Part shown: piece by piece, positions 23,791 through 33,649 of the stretch | Position numbering within the stretch: the first letter of the stretch is position 1 | Layout: each line of letters begins with the position of its first letter | Origin: Salvator merianae | Taxonomy: Eukaryota; Chordata; Lepidosauria; Squamata; Teiidae | Reading direction: 5' to 3' | Assembly: GCA_003586115.2 (NCBI GenBank) | Contig: QVOM02000116.1 | Span: 47,221,692 to 47,285,691, forward strand | DNA length: 64,000 nucleotides | Translations under genes and position numbers: made by a program | The notes under the pieces: model-generated | Databases searched by the model: none | Seen by the model: only the letters and a program-made list of their open reading frames with translations | Told to the model about the DNA's origin: nothing

Positions 23791-24273
23791 GGCTGTTTCT
23801 GCCATGCTGGGCCACACCAAGTAGCCTGGCTCATCAGGGCCGGACTAGCCCTAGTGTGCATTAAGGACCATCTGCAGCTGCTAGGTCAATCTCTCAAAGT
23901 CCCGGCCTTCAGTGCTTCTGGTGGCAGACATATTTCCCAGTCTCTTAGTGTTTTGGTAGCAGACCTATTTCTGGCACTTCATTGTGTACTGCCAAAAAAG
24001 TCCCCTTGTTGTATTGCGGTCTGTGGGGGTATGCTTTCTGCACGTAGTCCAAGAGAATTAGAGTAATATACTGGTGGACCTCTTTCTTGAGGTCTACTGC
24101 AGGACTGGGATTATCTTGTTCTATAGCTTCATCCAATGCAGACAAAGTGTACTACAGAGGGGTGGGCCTTCTGCTAGTCCACACTAGTGTACAGAAGGCA
24201 GGCAGGCTCCTGGGCCCCTTCCTAGCCTGGGATACAAGTAATTGCAGAATACCTGGTGAGTGCAGAAGGGGCC
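23791..24273. mobile_element. PIF/Harbinger-like non-autonomous element with TTA TSD
   Basis: The 483-bp element starts GGCTGTTTCTGCC and ends GTGCAGAAGGGGCC, whose inverse is GGCCCCTTCTGCAC, giving G-rich inverted ends about 13 bp long. TTA flanks both sides exactly (23788-23790 and 24274-24276). Harbinger elements characteristically duplicate TWA, so superfamily, ends and target duplication agree. There is no transposase coding. The open frames inside (23854-24066 and 24087-24281) have no protein signature. A relative with the same TTA duplication lies at 43710-44244. Confidence 0.7.
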
Positions 24274-24396
24274 TTAAGTAAGACCCACAGGCACCCCAAA
24301 GTTTGTATTCCTTTACTCACCATCCTAATGGCGAAGGGAGGATGGCACATCATCTCTGATTGCAGCACACCAAATTTTAATCTACTATAATAAATG

Positions 24397-24500
24397 TCCC
24401 TGTGAGCTAGGCTAGGCTGAGCAGTGATGTTCGCCCCAAGGTCACTCAGTGCTCAAGTGGGGTTCTACTCTGATAGGCCTGCTGCACCACACTAGACGCC
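24397..24500 (-). mobile_element. tRNA-derived SINE, second family
   Basis: The minus strand carries AGTGTGGTGCAGCAGG (A-box region), GTAGAACCCCACTTG (B-box region) and GAGTGACCTTGGGGCGAAC. This is the head and first body segment of the 'GTGTAGTGGTTAG... GGTTCAAATCCCC... GTGACCTTGGGC' SINEs common in reptiles. It is truncated after about 100 bp. A plus-strand copy lies at 43033-43240. Confidence 0.6.
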
Positions 24501-25068
24501 ATGTTCCACCTTGCTAACAATGTTTGGTATGTTCTCTGTGCTGAATTGCCACTGGGAATGCATTATGGCATCATGATGGGAAGCTACATCAATGGACCTT
24601 GAGTTGTGACTCATTATGTGCAGCTGTTCCCCACAGCCTGTGTGTAGAGGAAGATTTGCAAGTGTTCAAACAGATCATTATATCCTTGAGTCCACTGACC
24701 TCTATGTGAAACTATTAACTACCAGATGTGGATGGCAACATATATACCCAGCTTGAGCACCATCAGAGAAACAACATGTAATTTGTCCTGCCAAAAGCGG
24801 AGGAAGGCTGAGGATAATTTCATAGTCTTTTATGGCCAAACTGTGATCAATAGGTAGTGTTGAGAACTTTGGAAGAAGGCCCTCTTGTGGTTTCTTCTCT
24901 CTCAGAGTCCAAGGGGAAGAGACTTTGGAACAGTGTTGCTCTGAAGATTCACCAGATGCCTACATAATATGGTTTTCAGCACCTCGTTAAAACATACCCA
25001 GACATTTGAAATTTAGCTCTCTTTTCAGTGCTGTCTTTCCAAGGAAGGAAGAGAGGGAGGGAGGGAGG

Positions 25069-25197
25069 ATTTATTTTTAAACATGTTTTAGGAATATTAT
25101 ATATAATTTATCTTTTTATTGTTGTGACCTGCCCTGGGACCTTTGGGTGAAGGGCAGGATATAAATTGTGAACTAAACAAAAACATAAAATAAAATA
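25069..25197 (+). mobile_element. L2-like LINE 3' end
   Basis: It shares TTTTAGGAATATTATATA, TTATTGTTGTGACCTGCCC and GGGTGAAGGGCAGGATATAA with the copy at 15833-15946, so the two belong to one subfamily. The tail is A-rich (AAACATAAAATAAAATA). It contains 3' UTR only. Confidence 0.65.
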
Positions 25198-25199
25198 CT

Positions 25200-26095
25200 G
25201 CTTCCTTTTATGGGACCTACAATGATGTCAGATGTCAATGCATTGGAAACAGGATTAAACCTAGGAGGTGCCTTCCTATCTTCACCTTGGGTACACTGTG
25301 TGCACGCGTATGACTGTTTCAATATCATATCTACAAACGCTGGCATTCTTCCGGCTCGGCAGATGAGAAGAACACTTTAATCCAAGAGGGGGTTGCCACT
25401 ATGTTGCAATCATCATTCTTTTAGGTGTGCTGCTGGAGCCCTGTCAATCAAACTCTTTGGTGTCTTCATTATTTTGTAGTTGCGCACCATGCTCCAGGGA
25501 AGCCCCAGCAAGTAGGGTGTTGCAACTTGCCCCTTTACTGCAATATGGGGTAACAGTTTTCTCCGGTGAAAGTCTCCAGCACGGACTGTATCTGTTCTAG
25601 CAGCCGCTTCTTTGCTGGGGAAGTTGAAGGAACTTGCTACCTCCTTAACAAACATCACAGATGCACATGCTGGCGCAGATTCTACTTCTGAATATGCATG
25701 GGGCGGTTCTGTCTAAAATGGATGATGTTCTTTCATTTGCAATAGAGAGCACCATTTGACTTTCAGGGAGATTTAAGGAGGTATTATTTCACATGCGTTA
25801 TTTATTTATTCTGAAAAGAAATATATATCTTAAAAACACCAGAATACAAAATTAGCCAAGATTATAGCTAATAATCTAATACTCTCTCTTTTTTAAATGC
25901 CATAATGCCTTCTACAGTTTGCTTTCTATCAGCACTGCAAAGTCAAATGGTATAGAAGCATTACGTGTTTTAACTGAACAGTTTTGTGTGTTGCCTGCAG
26001 AGGTACCATTTACAGAACAGCTGATGGTGGCACCTGTCCATGATGCTGTCTGAGAAAAGCCCCTCCAGAACTATCGCTTGCTGAACAGACAGTGT
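25200..26095. other. No gene seen
   Basis: Unique sequence without recognised repeats. The minus-strand frame at 25413-25658 begins MMFVKEVASSFNFPSKEAAA and has no known signature. A single conserved exon cannot be excluded, but I see no supporting splice context or domain. Confidence 0.35.
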
Positions 26096-26369
26096 GGGGG
26101 CTCACTCTGTTTGCTCGTGTTTTAGTGACTTGCACATCCGGGTATTTTGCCAACATAAAATAACTGGGATGTTTGTGTCACCAACACTGTGTGCGCTCAG
26201 CTGTTATTTTTGACCCCCACACATGCACGGTGGTCAGTGCAATGATGGTGGCTCTGGTTAGAAGGTAAGGAATAGCGCTATTTTGGGAAAACCCACCACT
26301 AGTGTCAGGTTTTCCTGCAATAGGCTATTGTATATTTTAGGAGGGATTTAGCAGAGCTATGGCAGAGTT

Positions 26370-26445
26370 GTCACAGATACAGATGGCAATCCCACCATAG
26401 TGCAGCCATAATGGCGCTGTATTTCTCCCATCTGAATGGAGCCTC
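26370..26445. mobile_element. MITE right end, related to the element cut at 63938
   Basis: The sequence CAGATGGCAATCCCACCATA, followed by GTGCAGCCATAATGGCGCTGT, is the inverse of the pattern at 63955-64000 (ATTATAGTGCCATTTTGATG, then GCTATGGTGGGATTACCA). A further diverged piece lies near 30566-30640. The family appears to be a DNA element with terminal 'CCGTCCAGACGGGGG' sequence. The left boundary here may lie near 26120 but is unclear. Confidence 0.5.
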
Positions 26446-26449
26446 TCTC

Positions 26450-27400
26450 TGTGACTCTTGACAGAAGCATTCCAGACTGCAATTTTTTTTGACTAAAGCC
26501 ACTTTAATTTCCAGTAGTATTCAGTTTAGATCAATTCCTATGAATACTGATCGATTTTTTTTAAAAAAAATGTTAATCTAGAAGATTCATTTCTATATCA
26601 AGTGGTGGCAGCAATTAGATGCATATCTATTAGTTTCTGAATAGACATGTTTAGGACTGTGCTGTGAACATTGATCCCCACGCCAAGTGACCGGAATAAT
26701 ATGGGAGCCAATAAATGGTGTTTATTAAGCAATATTTCCTTATTGGTTCCTACTGGGTGGACATCGTAGTATTTGCACTGAGGCAAAGTTTGGCCTGACG
26801 AGGGAACGTTAATATTTTAAATACCACAACTGCAAGTTCTTGCAAAGCCCTGGAGAATGAAACGAACTACCGTTACCTGCTAAGCAGGTTTAATATTCCA
26901 AAGCCTTGGACAACTGCCATGGGAACATATGAGTGAAACTGAGTAAAGAATAACTGTTACTAACTGATGCTGAGATGAAAAACAAAACCAGGAATGACTG
27001 AAGTTAGCAAAGATGACAGACAAAATGAATATGTATGTAATATTCAATCCCAGGACCCAAGGGTGGGCTTTCCTCACTGGAAGTTCTAAAATGATGGAGC
27101 TGTCAGATCAAATCTGTGGGTTGAAGTGAAGCAGCTTCTAGTTCAAATAAAATGTTGAGCATTTCTTGGAAAGGAGGCAGGCATCAATTAATGGAACACA
27201 GGCATATTTCAACATTTTAAACCTTGACTGTTTAGGCTGACCAACCCGCCTGAGAATTTACGTTTGACTTGAATGAGGAACTGACATCTCAATGCAAGTC
27301 AATAGGGTGGAGTGCAGTGGATCAGATCACTGGTGTGGTTTCCTGAGGTCAGGTGGTCAGAAGGCAACCCTGCAGACCTTCTTCCTGCTTCAGGAGCCAT
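26450..27400. other. No gene seen
   Basis: AT-rich unique sequence. Words such as TCTCAATGCAAGTCAATAGG near 27288 resemble TTCAAGTCAATGG near 28340, so a common repeat may flank the TG-rich stretch. No coding region is supported. Confidence 0.35.
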
Positions 27401-27479
27401 TTTCTTCTTTGTGTCGCTACAGTGAGCAAGGTGTTTGGTTGATCAGTGACTGAAAGCAAGTTCTGAGTATGGTATGGTT

Positions 27480-28180
27480 TTGATGAGTTTTGACTGCTTT
27501 TGAATGGAGTGTGTGGAATAAAGTCAAACTGAGTGAGTCCTTGATGCATGTTTGTGCATGTTTGCTAGTTTTTCTGTGTGTGTTGTATGCTGCAAGTGGT
27601 GACTGAATGATTGAGTTCCTGAGTGAGTGCAGAGTGCTTTTAGGGTTTTGTGTGTGCTAACCTGTGATTTTTGTGTGTGTGCAGATTTTTTTATTGTGTG
27701 CACAATTTGGGGGAGACAGAATAGGTTTTTTTTTTTTTTTTTTTTGTACAAACACACTTTTTTTTTCTGTGTACACTTTATGAAAGAAATAGCTCCAGAG
27801 TATGGCCAGAGATACCTGCAATGGCCAAGCGGGAGAGGGTGACTTCCATTTTCATTCTCTTTGGAAGTCATCAGAAGTCATTCCTCCTACAATTCCTGCT
27901 TAGTTTTGCCAGTGAACTCCTGTCTGTGGTGTGTGTGTGTGTGTAGGGTGTAGGCATCTTGTGTGACATCTGTGTGTTCATTACTGCACTTCGTGAAAAT
28001 CCCTTTTCTCATTGTATGTGGACAGTTGGCATCTTGCATGACATCTATATGTTCAGCATTGTGATCTGTGGAAACCCCTTTTCTGGGTGGGGATGTGCAT
28101 TGCTGCAAGCATCGTAACTGGCATCTGTGTGGTATGGGTTTCAGACACAGCATTTGTGTGTTTTGGCATTGCCCTCCATG
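27480..28180. repeat. TG-rich low-complexity stretch with degenerate tandem units
   Basis: The plus strand is strongly enriched in T and G (TGTGCATGTTTGC, GTGTGTGTTGTATGCTGC). It includes a T run at 27726-27745 and a GT run at 27929-27944. Within it, GGCATCTTGTGTGACATC, ATCCCTTTTCTC and the later GGCATCTTGCATGACATC, ACCCCTTTTCTG indicate two to three degenerate units about 75-80 bp long between about 27950 and 28140. Open frames here reflect base composition. Confidence 0.6.
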
Positions 28181-28484
28181 CTAGATCTTCTCTGGGATGG
28201 CTTTGCAGTGCCCTGTCATCCAGTGGCTTGCCATTGAAATGTCAATTGCCCATTCAAGTAACATTTCAGAAGGATTGATCAACTCAGTGGTAGTCAGTGA
28301 AAATTTGCAGGTGAGTTGGTCAACCCAATACAGATCAATTCAAGTCAATGGCGGTTTCCTTTCCTCCACTGACCTATTTTAAGAGAACAATTTAAGACAA
28401 TGCAATTCTCATGGCATAAGTTGGAAATCAATTTAATTTTCAGGTGGACAAGTCAATCTAGTTAAGTCAATAGAAGTTTTTGCC

Positions 28485-28815
28485 ATGGTTCCCCAGATTT
28501 ACAGTGAAATCTATTGGTTGATTTACATGATTTCAATTTTTGTTCTGTTTTTCCAGATTAGAAAATTTCCCCACGTATTAAGGTATAACTGTAATGCCAA
28601 CCATGAGTGTAGTAGGGATGCTTACACATACACATCAATGAATTTGGTAACAGTAAATATTTATTTCAGCTGTATTTATAGCTTTTCCATTTGTTCCAAT
28701 CACACTTTGCTTTTGTATTTTGTACATTATTTTTATATGTTGATTTTAAATATGTTAGAAACTTTTATGTACTCTGATTCTGGTCACTGGCCATACAAAT
28801 AAATTCATTCATTCA
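28485..28815 (+). mobile_element. LINE-like 3' region with ATTC tail
   Basis: The block ends CTGATTCTGGTCACTGGCC, then ATACAAATAAATTCATTCATTCAC: an AATAAA-like signal followed by a tetranucleotide tail, as in non-LTR retrotransposon 3' ends. The 105-codon frame has no recognised domain. The clade is not identified. Confidence 0.35.
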
Positions 28816-28819
28816 CTTT

Positions 28820-29640
28820 GCTTAATCTCACAATTTTCCCCTCTTTGAAAAACTTCAAACATGCTCCTGCCTTTATTGTGCCTTTCCCACATCCTTTAGG
28901 CAACTATGACCATCCCTGAGTTTGTGATGACTCCAGATAATCTTTGTCTTAGTTAAGCTGGGACTGAAACTTGCCCCCCCCTTTCCTAATTAACCATTGA
29001 CCTGCTCAACATTATCATTCTGGTAGAGTTAATGGAGTTGAATATTAACTGCTTCTGTGCTAGCACAGTTGTCTTTGTCACCCTTCAACCTTGCAGTAAT
29101 TGCATACAATATGAAAATGGTACATGGACGATCCGCTATTTATAGCATATAAAGGATATCAAAAAAACAAAGGTTCCTGTGTTCATCCTTTAGTGATGCT
29201 ATCATTGAGTTTAATCTGAATTGGTTTTTTTTTTACTGTGTGTGGCATTTTCCACTGTTTTCTAAATTTCCCTGAAATTTTTATGCAGGGTGGTAGACAA
29301 CTGTGGCAGATTAAGAGGCAAACACAAAAACACAGGAGAACCAGTTGGCAGAAAATGATGTTTTAATTGATGGTTGTCATTGATCTTGCAAACAGCAAAG
29401 CAGGAAGAAATACCAATTGGCACCAATGGCCGAATCTGCACTCCCCCCCTCCCCGGACATTTCAGACCGGGCCGGAGTGGTACGCAATAAGCAATCCAGT
29501 CCAAGAGGGGACGGATTGCCCCTGGAGAAGAACAAAGTCATCTGCATTGGACAACCTGTTCCCTGACAGCCCCCATATCAGCTCTGAAGCTTGTGCCAGT
29601 TTCAGAGCTGGCATGGAATGCCTCCAAATGCTGTGAAGGC
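28820..29640. other. No gene seen
   Basis: Unique sequence, including CCCCCCC tracts near 28974 and 29444 and a T8 tract near 29226. The region 29430-29640 is more GC-rich and may be part of an old DNA element. No ends are defined. Confidence 0.35.
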
Positions 29641-29644
29641 CAGG

Positions 29645-30310
29645 AATATTTATTTATTTACATATTTGCATATTTACCCCAGACTATACCCAAAGGTCTC
29701 AGGACAGGTTACAACAATAAAAAACAGAATGTAAAACACACATACTAAAAACAGTAATAGTGGCTGAAAGTGGGGAGGGGAAGCTGTTTCCTTAGGTAAA
29801 GGCACGTGTAAATAGGTGCTTCTTCACTGCTCTCCTAAAGATGTAAAGTGAAGATGGCTCAGTGGGGAGAGTGTTCCACAGTCTGGGGTCCACCACTGAA
29901 AAGGCCCTATCTGGGTGCTGACCCCTCTAGCTACTGAAGTTGCTGGTCAGGAGAGCCTCATCTGCAGATTTTAAGACATGGGTAAGGTGATATGGGAGAA
30001 GATGTTTCTTTAGGTATTTGGGGCCCAAGCAATTTAGGACCTCATAGGTTAAGGTTAACACCTTGAATTGGGCTCGGTACTGAGTTGGCATCCAGTACAG
30101 CTCTTTTAAGACCAGCATGATATGCATCCAGCCAGCCGTTCTAGTCAACAGTCTCGCTGCTACATTTTGCACCAGTTGCAGCTTCTGAACCGTCTTCAGT
30201 GAGCAACTATCATTGGCTGCCTCAGACAGCAGGAGGAAAATGCGGATCTTGTTCAGAGCCCACAATTGCCTCTTGCTGTCCTTGCTAGACAGCAGGGTGA
30301 AATTATGGGC
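29645..30310 (-). mobile_element. L2-clade LINE, ORF2 C-terminus plus 3' UTR
   Basis: The minus strand encodes LQLVQNVAARLLTRTAGW, then HIMLVLKELYWMPTQYRA and FKVLTLTYEVLNCLGP. This is the L2 pattern 'LQxVQNxAARLLTxxxxxxHITPVLxxLHWLPVxxRIxFKxLxLxYKxLxGLAPxYL'. The frame remains open from 30313 to 29927. The remaining 280 bp is 3' UTR, ending in a TTTATTTACATATTTGC tail near 29650. The 3' UTR words CAAAGGTCTCAGGACAGG and TTACAACAATAAAAA are nearly identical to those at 40180-40215, so both copies come from one subfamily. Confidence 0.85.
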
Positions 30311-30311
30311 C

Positions 30312-31000
30312 AAGCCTCAGCCCTTACTTTGATGCTTTCTCCCGGGGACAGAAATACCTGGAAGTGTACAAGCTGCCGCCCCATGCTTGCACAGTGGGTA
30401 TTTTCGCCCTGGTTTCACTTCTGTGCTTGCGCAGGGGGCATTTTCCTCAAGGGAAGAACTGGGAACAAGTGCCAGATAAGGTAAGCAATGTCGCCATTTT
30501 GGAAAATTCTGGATTGGGAGTTCTTTCTCCCAGAGCAGCGATATTCTGGATTTCACCCCTATATCCTGGGACTATGTTGGGATTGCACAGATACATATGG
30601 CAGTCCCAGTATAGTGTCAGGCTAATCCTGGGTTTTATGCCCTGCCTGGGCATACCCTTGGTGATTTGCATTGCTTGTTGCCTTATTCTTGTGAACGCTG
30701 AAGAACGTTTCACTCAACTCCTAAAGGAAAGTCACAGATATAAAAGGTTGTGTGTAGAAAGCAAAGGACTGATGGCAATTACACTGCATCTGCATCTGGT
30801 GGGAAACCTGATGCTTGTTCTGTACGTCTGCTGCCGCACCTGTCCAAATGTCCATACTTGTCCATGTTTTTATCATATGTAAATGAATAACCTACAGAAT
30901 TCCCAGGAAGCAGCTTGAAGACAGTAAGTAAGTTGAGTAAACAACCCATGAAACAACTTTCATAATCTCTGCTTGCCCTTCCCCTCTTTCAGTCATTGTA
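30312..31000. other. No gene seen; part may be an old DNA element
   Basis: GC-rich sequence at 30330-30480 contains GTGCTTGCGCAGGGGGCATT and GCTTGCACAGTGGG words. GGGACTATGTTGGGATTGC near 30570 is related to the MITE at 26370-26445. The 172-codon frame at 30364-30882 spans these and shows no domain, so it is not called as a gene. Confidence 0.35.
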
Positions 31001-31002
31001 AT

Positions 31003-31100
31003 TGTTTTAGTGTGTTCATTTTATTTTTGTTTTATTGCTGTAACTTGCCCTGAGACCTTTGGGTATAGGGTAGAATCAATCAATCAATCAATCAATCAAT
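31003..31100 (+). mobile_element. L2-like LINE 3' end with AATC tail
   Basis: GTTTTATTGCTGTAACTTGCC, then GAGACCTTTGGGTATAGGG, matches the L2-like 3' ends at 15.8 and 25.1 kb. The tail is (AATC)n at 31076-31099, six pure units. Confidence 0.6.
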
Positions 31101-31111
31101 AGTTGTCTTGG

Positions 31112-31400
31112 CTGAGAGGGACAGAGAAGAGGCGAATAGGCTGGTGAGCTCCACCGTCCATGTCCTCTTCCCCTTCCAATTGCTTCCATAAGGCTGTGAA
31201 CCTGCTTGCTTAATAGGGGTGGAGAAGAATCAGCAGGCTGGGGAGCTCCACCATCCATTTCCTCTTCCTCCTCCAATTGCTACCATAAGGCCATGAACCT
31301 GCCTGTTGGGGAGGGTGGAGAAGAATCAGCAGGCTGGGGAGCTCCACCATCATGCTCCCAATTACAGCCCCTTCCTTTCCAATTGTCGCCATACAGGCAC
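31112..31400. repeat. Tandem repeat, ~97-bp unit, three copies
   Basis: The landmark GAGAAGA starts at 31124, 31222 and 31318, giving unit lengths of 98 and 96 bp. Each unit has a GGCTGGNGAGCTCCACC word, and the first two continue CATCCATTTCCTCTTCC-like, then CCAATTGCTNCCATAAGG. The third unit diverges after about 40 bp but still carries TTTCCAATTGTCGCCATA. The three overlapping open frames here are repetitions of the same unit and not a gene. Confidence 0.8.
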
Positions 31401-31514
31401 TTTAAGAACAACCTTGGCTTGATGGGGAGGGTGGAACTTTAGGGCCAAGGCTACTTGTCCTTCAGAAGGCTTTCTTGTTCCGTTTCCCTCCCTAGTCTCC
31501 TTTCTTTCTGAGTC

Positions 31515-31645
31515 ACATCTGTTAGACTGCAAACAGGGCAGGGACCTGTCTTGTATTGTCAACCGTTTTGCAAGCTGTTCTGAGAACGCTTCAGAGGCTT
31601 AAGGGCAGGATAAAAATGCAGGAATAAATAAATAAAAATACTGCA
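31515..31645 (+). mobile_element. LINE 3' end with AATAAATAAATAAA tail
   Basis: GACTGCAAACAGGGCAGGG, ACCTGTCTTGTATTGTC and GGGCAGGATAAAAATGC lead into AATAAATAAATAAAA. The order 'cleared word, GCAGGGACC, small hairpin, GGCAGGATAAAAA, A-rich tail' is the usual 3' end of reptile L2-like elements. It contains 3' UTR only. A (GT)n run follows at 31684-31702. Confidence 0.5.
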
Positions 31646-31704
31646 AATAACTGTAAGAAAACCACCCTAATTTCTTTTCTCGGAGTGTGTGTGTGTGTGT
31701 GTAT

Positions 31705-32365
31705 TTCTGACTTTTTCTTCTCTTCCCGTCTTGCCCTTACTGGCCTTCCACACAACTGACCTGTTGCTTCTGTGCAGCTGATTTTCATGACGCACATCAT
31801 GGTGAAAGAATGACAGCCAGATACCGCAGCCATCCATGGCAAGCGTCCACCTGCTCTGCTGGTGTCTTTTAAAAGCGAGTTCAGCTTACCTCTCCTCCTC
31901 TAAGTTTTCCTTTGTTTAATTGCAGGTGATGATTCAAAAGGAGTCTTCACCTGTTTTAAGGAGCTTTCATCTTTTCTCAGACAAAAGCAGGTTTGGGCTT
32001 GGTGCTCGATCAGCGATGTAGTTAGGCCTTTGGTATTAAAAGGGTTGGGGTGACCCTCAGGCTTTCAAGGCTTTTGGGGGAAATTGATGTGCATGTATAA
32101 AATCTGAGCTTTGTTGTTTGGCAGAGATCTTGAACATTTGCTGTTCGCTCCCCCTTCCTTTCCTTCCTTGGAAAACTGCGTGGACTGTAGTAGGTATTAC
32201 ATTCTGATAGTGCCTGCTATCCGCGCAGAGGTATGGTTAAACAAAGACATCACATTGATTTGCTCAGCATTTGTGATTTGCTGCGTTGCTTCAGGTTTAG
32301 ACATCTCTCTGTTCTAGCTACCCCTGTATTATGCATATCTCTTGTCTGGATCAATACCGCTTGGG
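31705..32365. other. No gene seen
   Basis: Unique sequence with no recognised repeat or domain. The frame at 32111-32317 is unsupported. Confidence 0.35.
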
Positions 32366-32382
32366 TAAATAACAGCGGAGAG

Positions 32383-32480
32383 GCCTTTGTCCACAGACTG
32401 AGTGCACGCTTTGCATGTAAAAGGTTCCAGGTCTTCCACCTTCTGGAAAGATCTCAGGTGGTGGCTCTGAAAGCAAAATG
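32383..32480 (+). mobile_element. tRNA-derived SINE remnant
   Basis: CAGACTGAGTGCACGC followed by TTTGCATGTAAAAGGTTCCA and GGTCTTCCACC fits the worn head of a SINE of the type 'GCTCAGTGGNAGAGCATGCTTTGCATGCAGAAGGTCCCAGGTTCAATCC'. The A-box side is degraded. It is head-only. Confidence 0.5.
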
Positions 32481-32605
32481 GGGAGCATTTGTTTCTTGCA
32501 AGGGCCACATTTCCTTAGGGTGATGTGCAGGGTTTCTGGTTTAGAACACTAAGGTGGGCACTGCCCCACCACACCTAACAGCCTGGGGGCCAAATGAATT
32601 TCCTT

Positions 32606-32665
32606 CTTCTCTTCTCTTCTCTTCTCTTCTCTTCTCTTCTCTTCTCTTCTCTTCTCTTCTCTTCT
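32606..32665. repeat. Perfect (CTTCT)12 microsatellite
   Basis: Twelve uninterrupted CTTCT units occupy exactly 60 bp. It lies about 6 bp before the CR1-like 3' end that begins near 32671 on the minus strand, so on that strand it directly follows the retrotransposon's terminus. Length and purity suggest a site likely to vary between individuals. Confidence 0.95.
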
Positions 32666-32670
32666 CTGTG

Positions 32671-32930
32671 AACATAAGAACATAAGAGGAGCCTTGCTGG
32701 ATCAGGCCACGGCCCATCTAGTCCAGCATTCTGTTTCACACAGTGGCCCGCCAATTGCTTCTGGGCATTCTCAAGCAGAAGATACAGGCGAAACCTTCAC
32801 CTGCTCTTGACTCCCCGCAAATGGTTTTACAGACATCCTACCTGTCTTTCCAACCTGAAGGCAGCACCCAGGCATCCATCCATTGTGTTGTAACCACAGG
32901 CTCACCTTATTCCATAACCTCCAACATTTG
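32671..32930 (-). mobile_element. CR1-like LINE 3' end
   Basis: GAACATAAGAACATAAGAGG starts the block, followed by GCTGGATCAGGCCACGGCC, CATCTAGTCCAGCATTCTG and AACCTTCACCTGCTCTTGAC. It continues into the 3' UTR segment also seen at 38632 and 54441. It is 5'-truncated with no coding left. An AAGC repeat (five to six units) follows at about 32955-32977. Confidence 0.8.
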
Positions 32931-33369
32931 AAATTCAGAATAATGATGGGCAGGTAAGCAAGCAAGCAAGCAAGCAAATAAATATTCCTGCAAGAGGCAC
33001 TCTAGTGGTGCTCATTTTGACTGTTCTGTATGCTAGGAAGGTGTCTCCAAGGCATAGAGTGGAGTAAAAAGGACATTCCTAGAACATTCCACTTGAACCA
33101 GACTGTCCTTAACATGTGCAGCAGTGATGGGCCAGAATCAGTGAAGGGCAGAGCTGGAGACAAAATTGATAGAGCATCTTCTTTCTCTTTTCTTGATGCC
33201 TCCTTCTTACCATTTTTTTTTAGAAAGTTGCCACCTGCCAAGGTTTATACAGCAACACATAGCAGCTGGAGTTGGCAGGACCTCAACCTTGATGCAGTAT
33301 AGTTATTAACTTCTGTGTTTGTGGTTATTAATTCAGAAAACAATTCTTAACAATGGAACAAAGATTTGT

Positions 33370-33645
33370 GAGCTGGGAGTTAAGGTGGGTAAAACCCTGC
33401 ATTGTGGCGATCCTGATATAGTTCTAGGCTGGTCAAGCAAAAACCTGCTACACTGCTGTTATGGAAAACTCAGCAATGGTACCGGCTTTTCTATAGTAGT
33501 GATTCCTTACCTTTGTGCTCCACAGCAGGTAGTAATCAGGAGCAGCTGTAATCTGCTCCCAATCACCAGCGCCTCTGCAAAGTGTGGAGGCACCTGGCTA
33601 GTGAGCATCCCTGATGCTTACTAGCTTTGGTTATGAACAGGTCCA
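33370..33645. mobile_element. GC-rich foldback DNA element (partial)
   Basis: The right end reads GGCTAGTGAGCATCCCTG and GATGCTTACTAGC, a hairpin, then GGTTATGAACAGGTCC, whose inverse GGACCTGTTCATAACC matches the terminus at 10608. The inner words CTCCACAGCAGGTAGTAATC and GGAGCAGCTGTAATC match 58766-58800. The left end is unclear. Confidence 0.55.
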
Positions 33646-33649
33646 GAGA

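Noticed and set aside
28485..28802. 105-codon frame with membrane-like composition
   Set aside because: It ends in a LINE-like 3' tail with ATTC units. The hydrophobic residues follow from T-rich DNA.
30364..30882. 172-codon plus-strand open frame
   Set aside because: It spans a GC-rich old-repeat segment, overlaps frames on the other strand and has no recognisable domain or splice context.
31112..31400. Repeated units that might suggest a CRISPR array
   Set aside because: Units of about 97 bp are repeated throughout with no constant repeat plus unique spacer pattern, and the genome is vertebrate.
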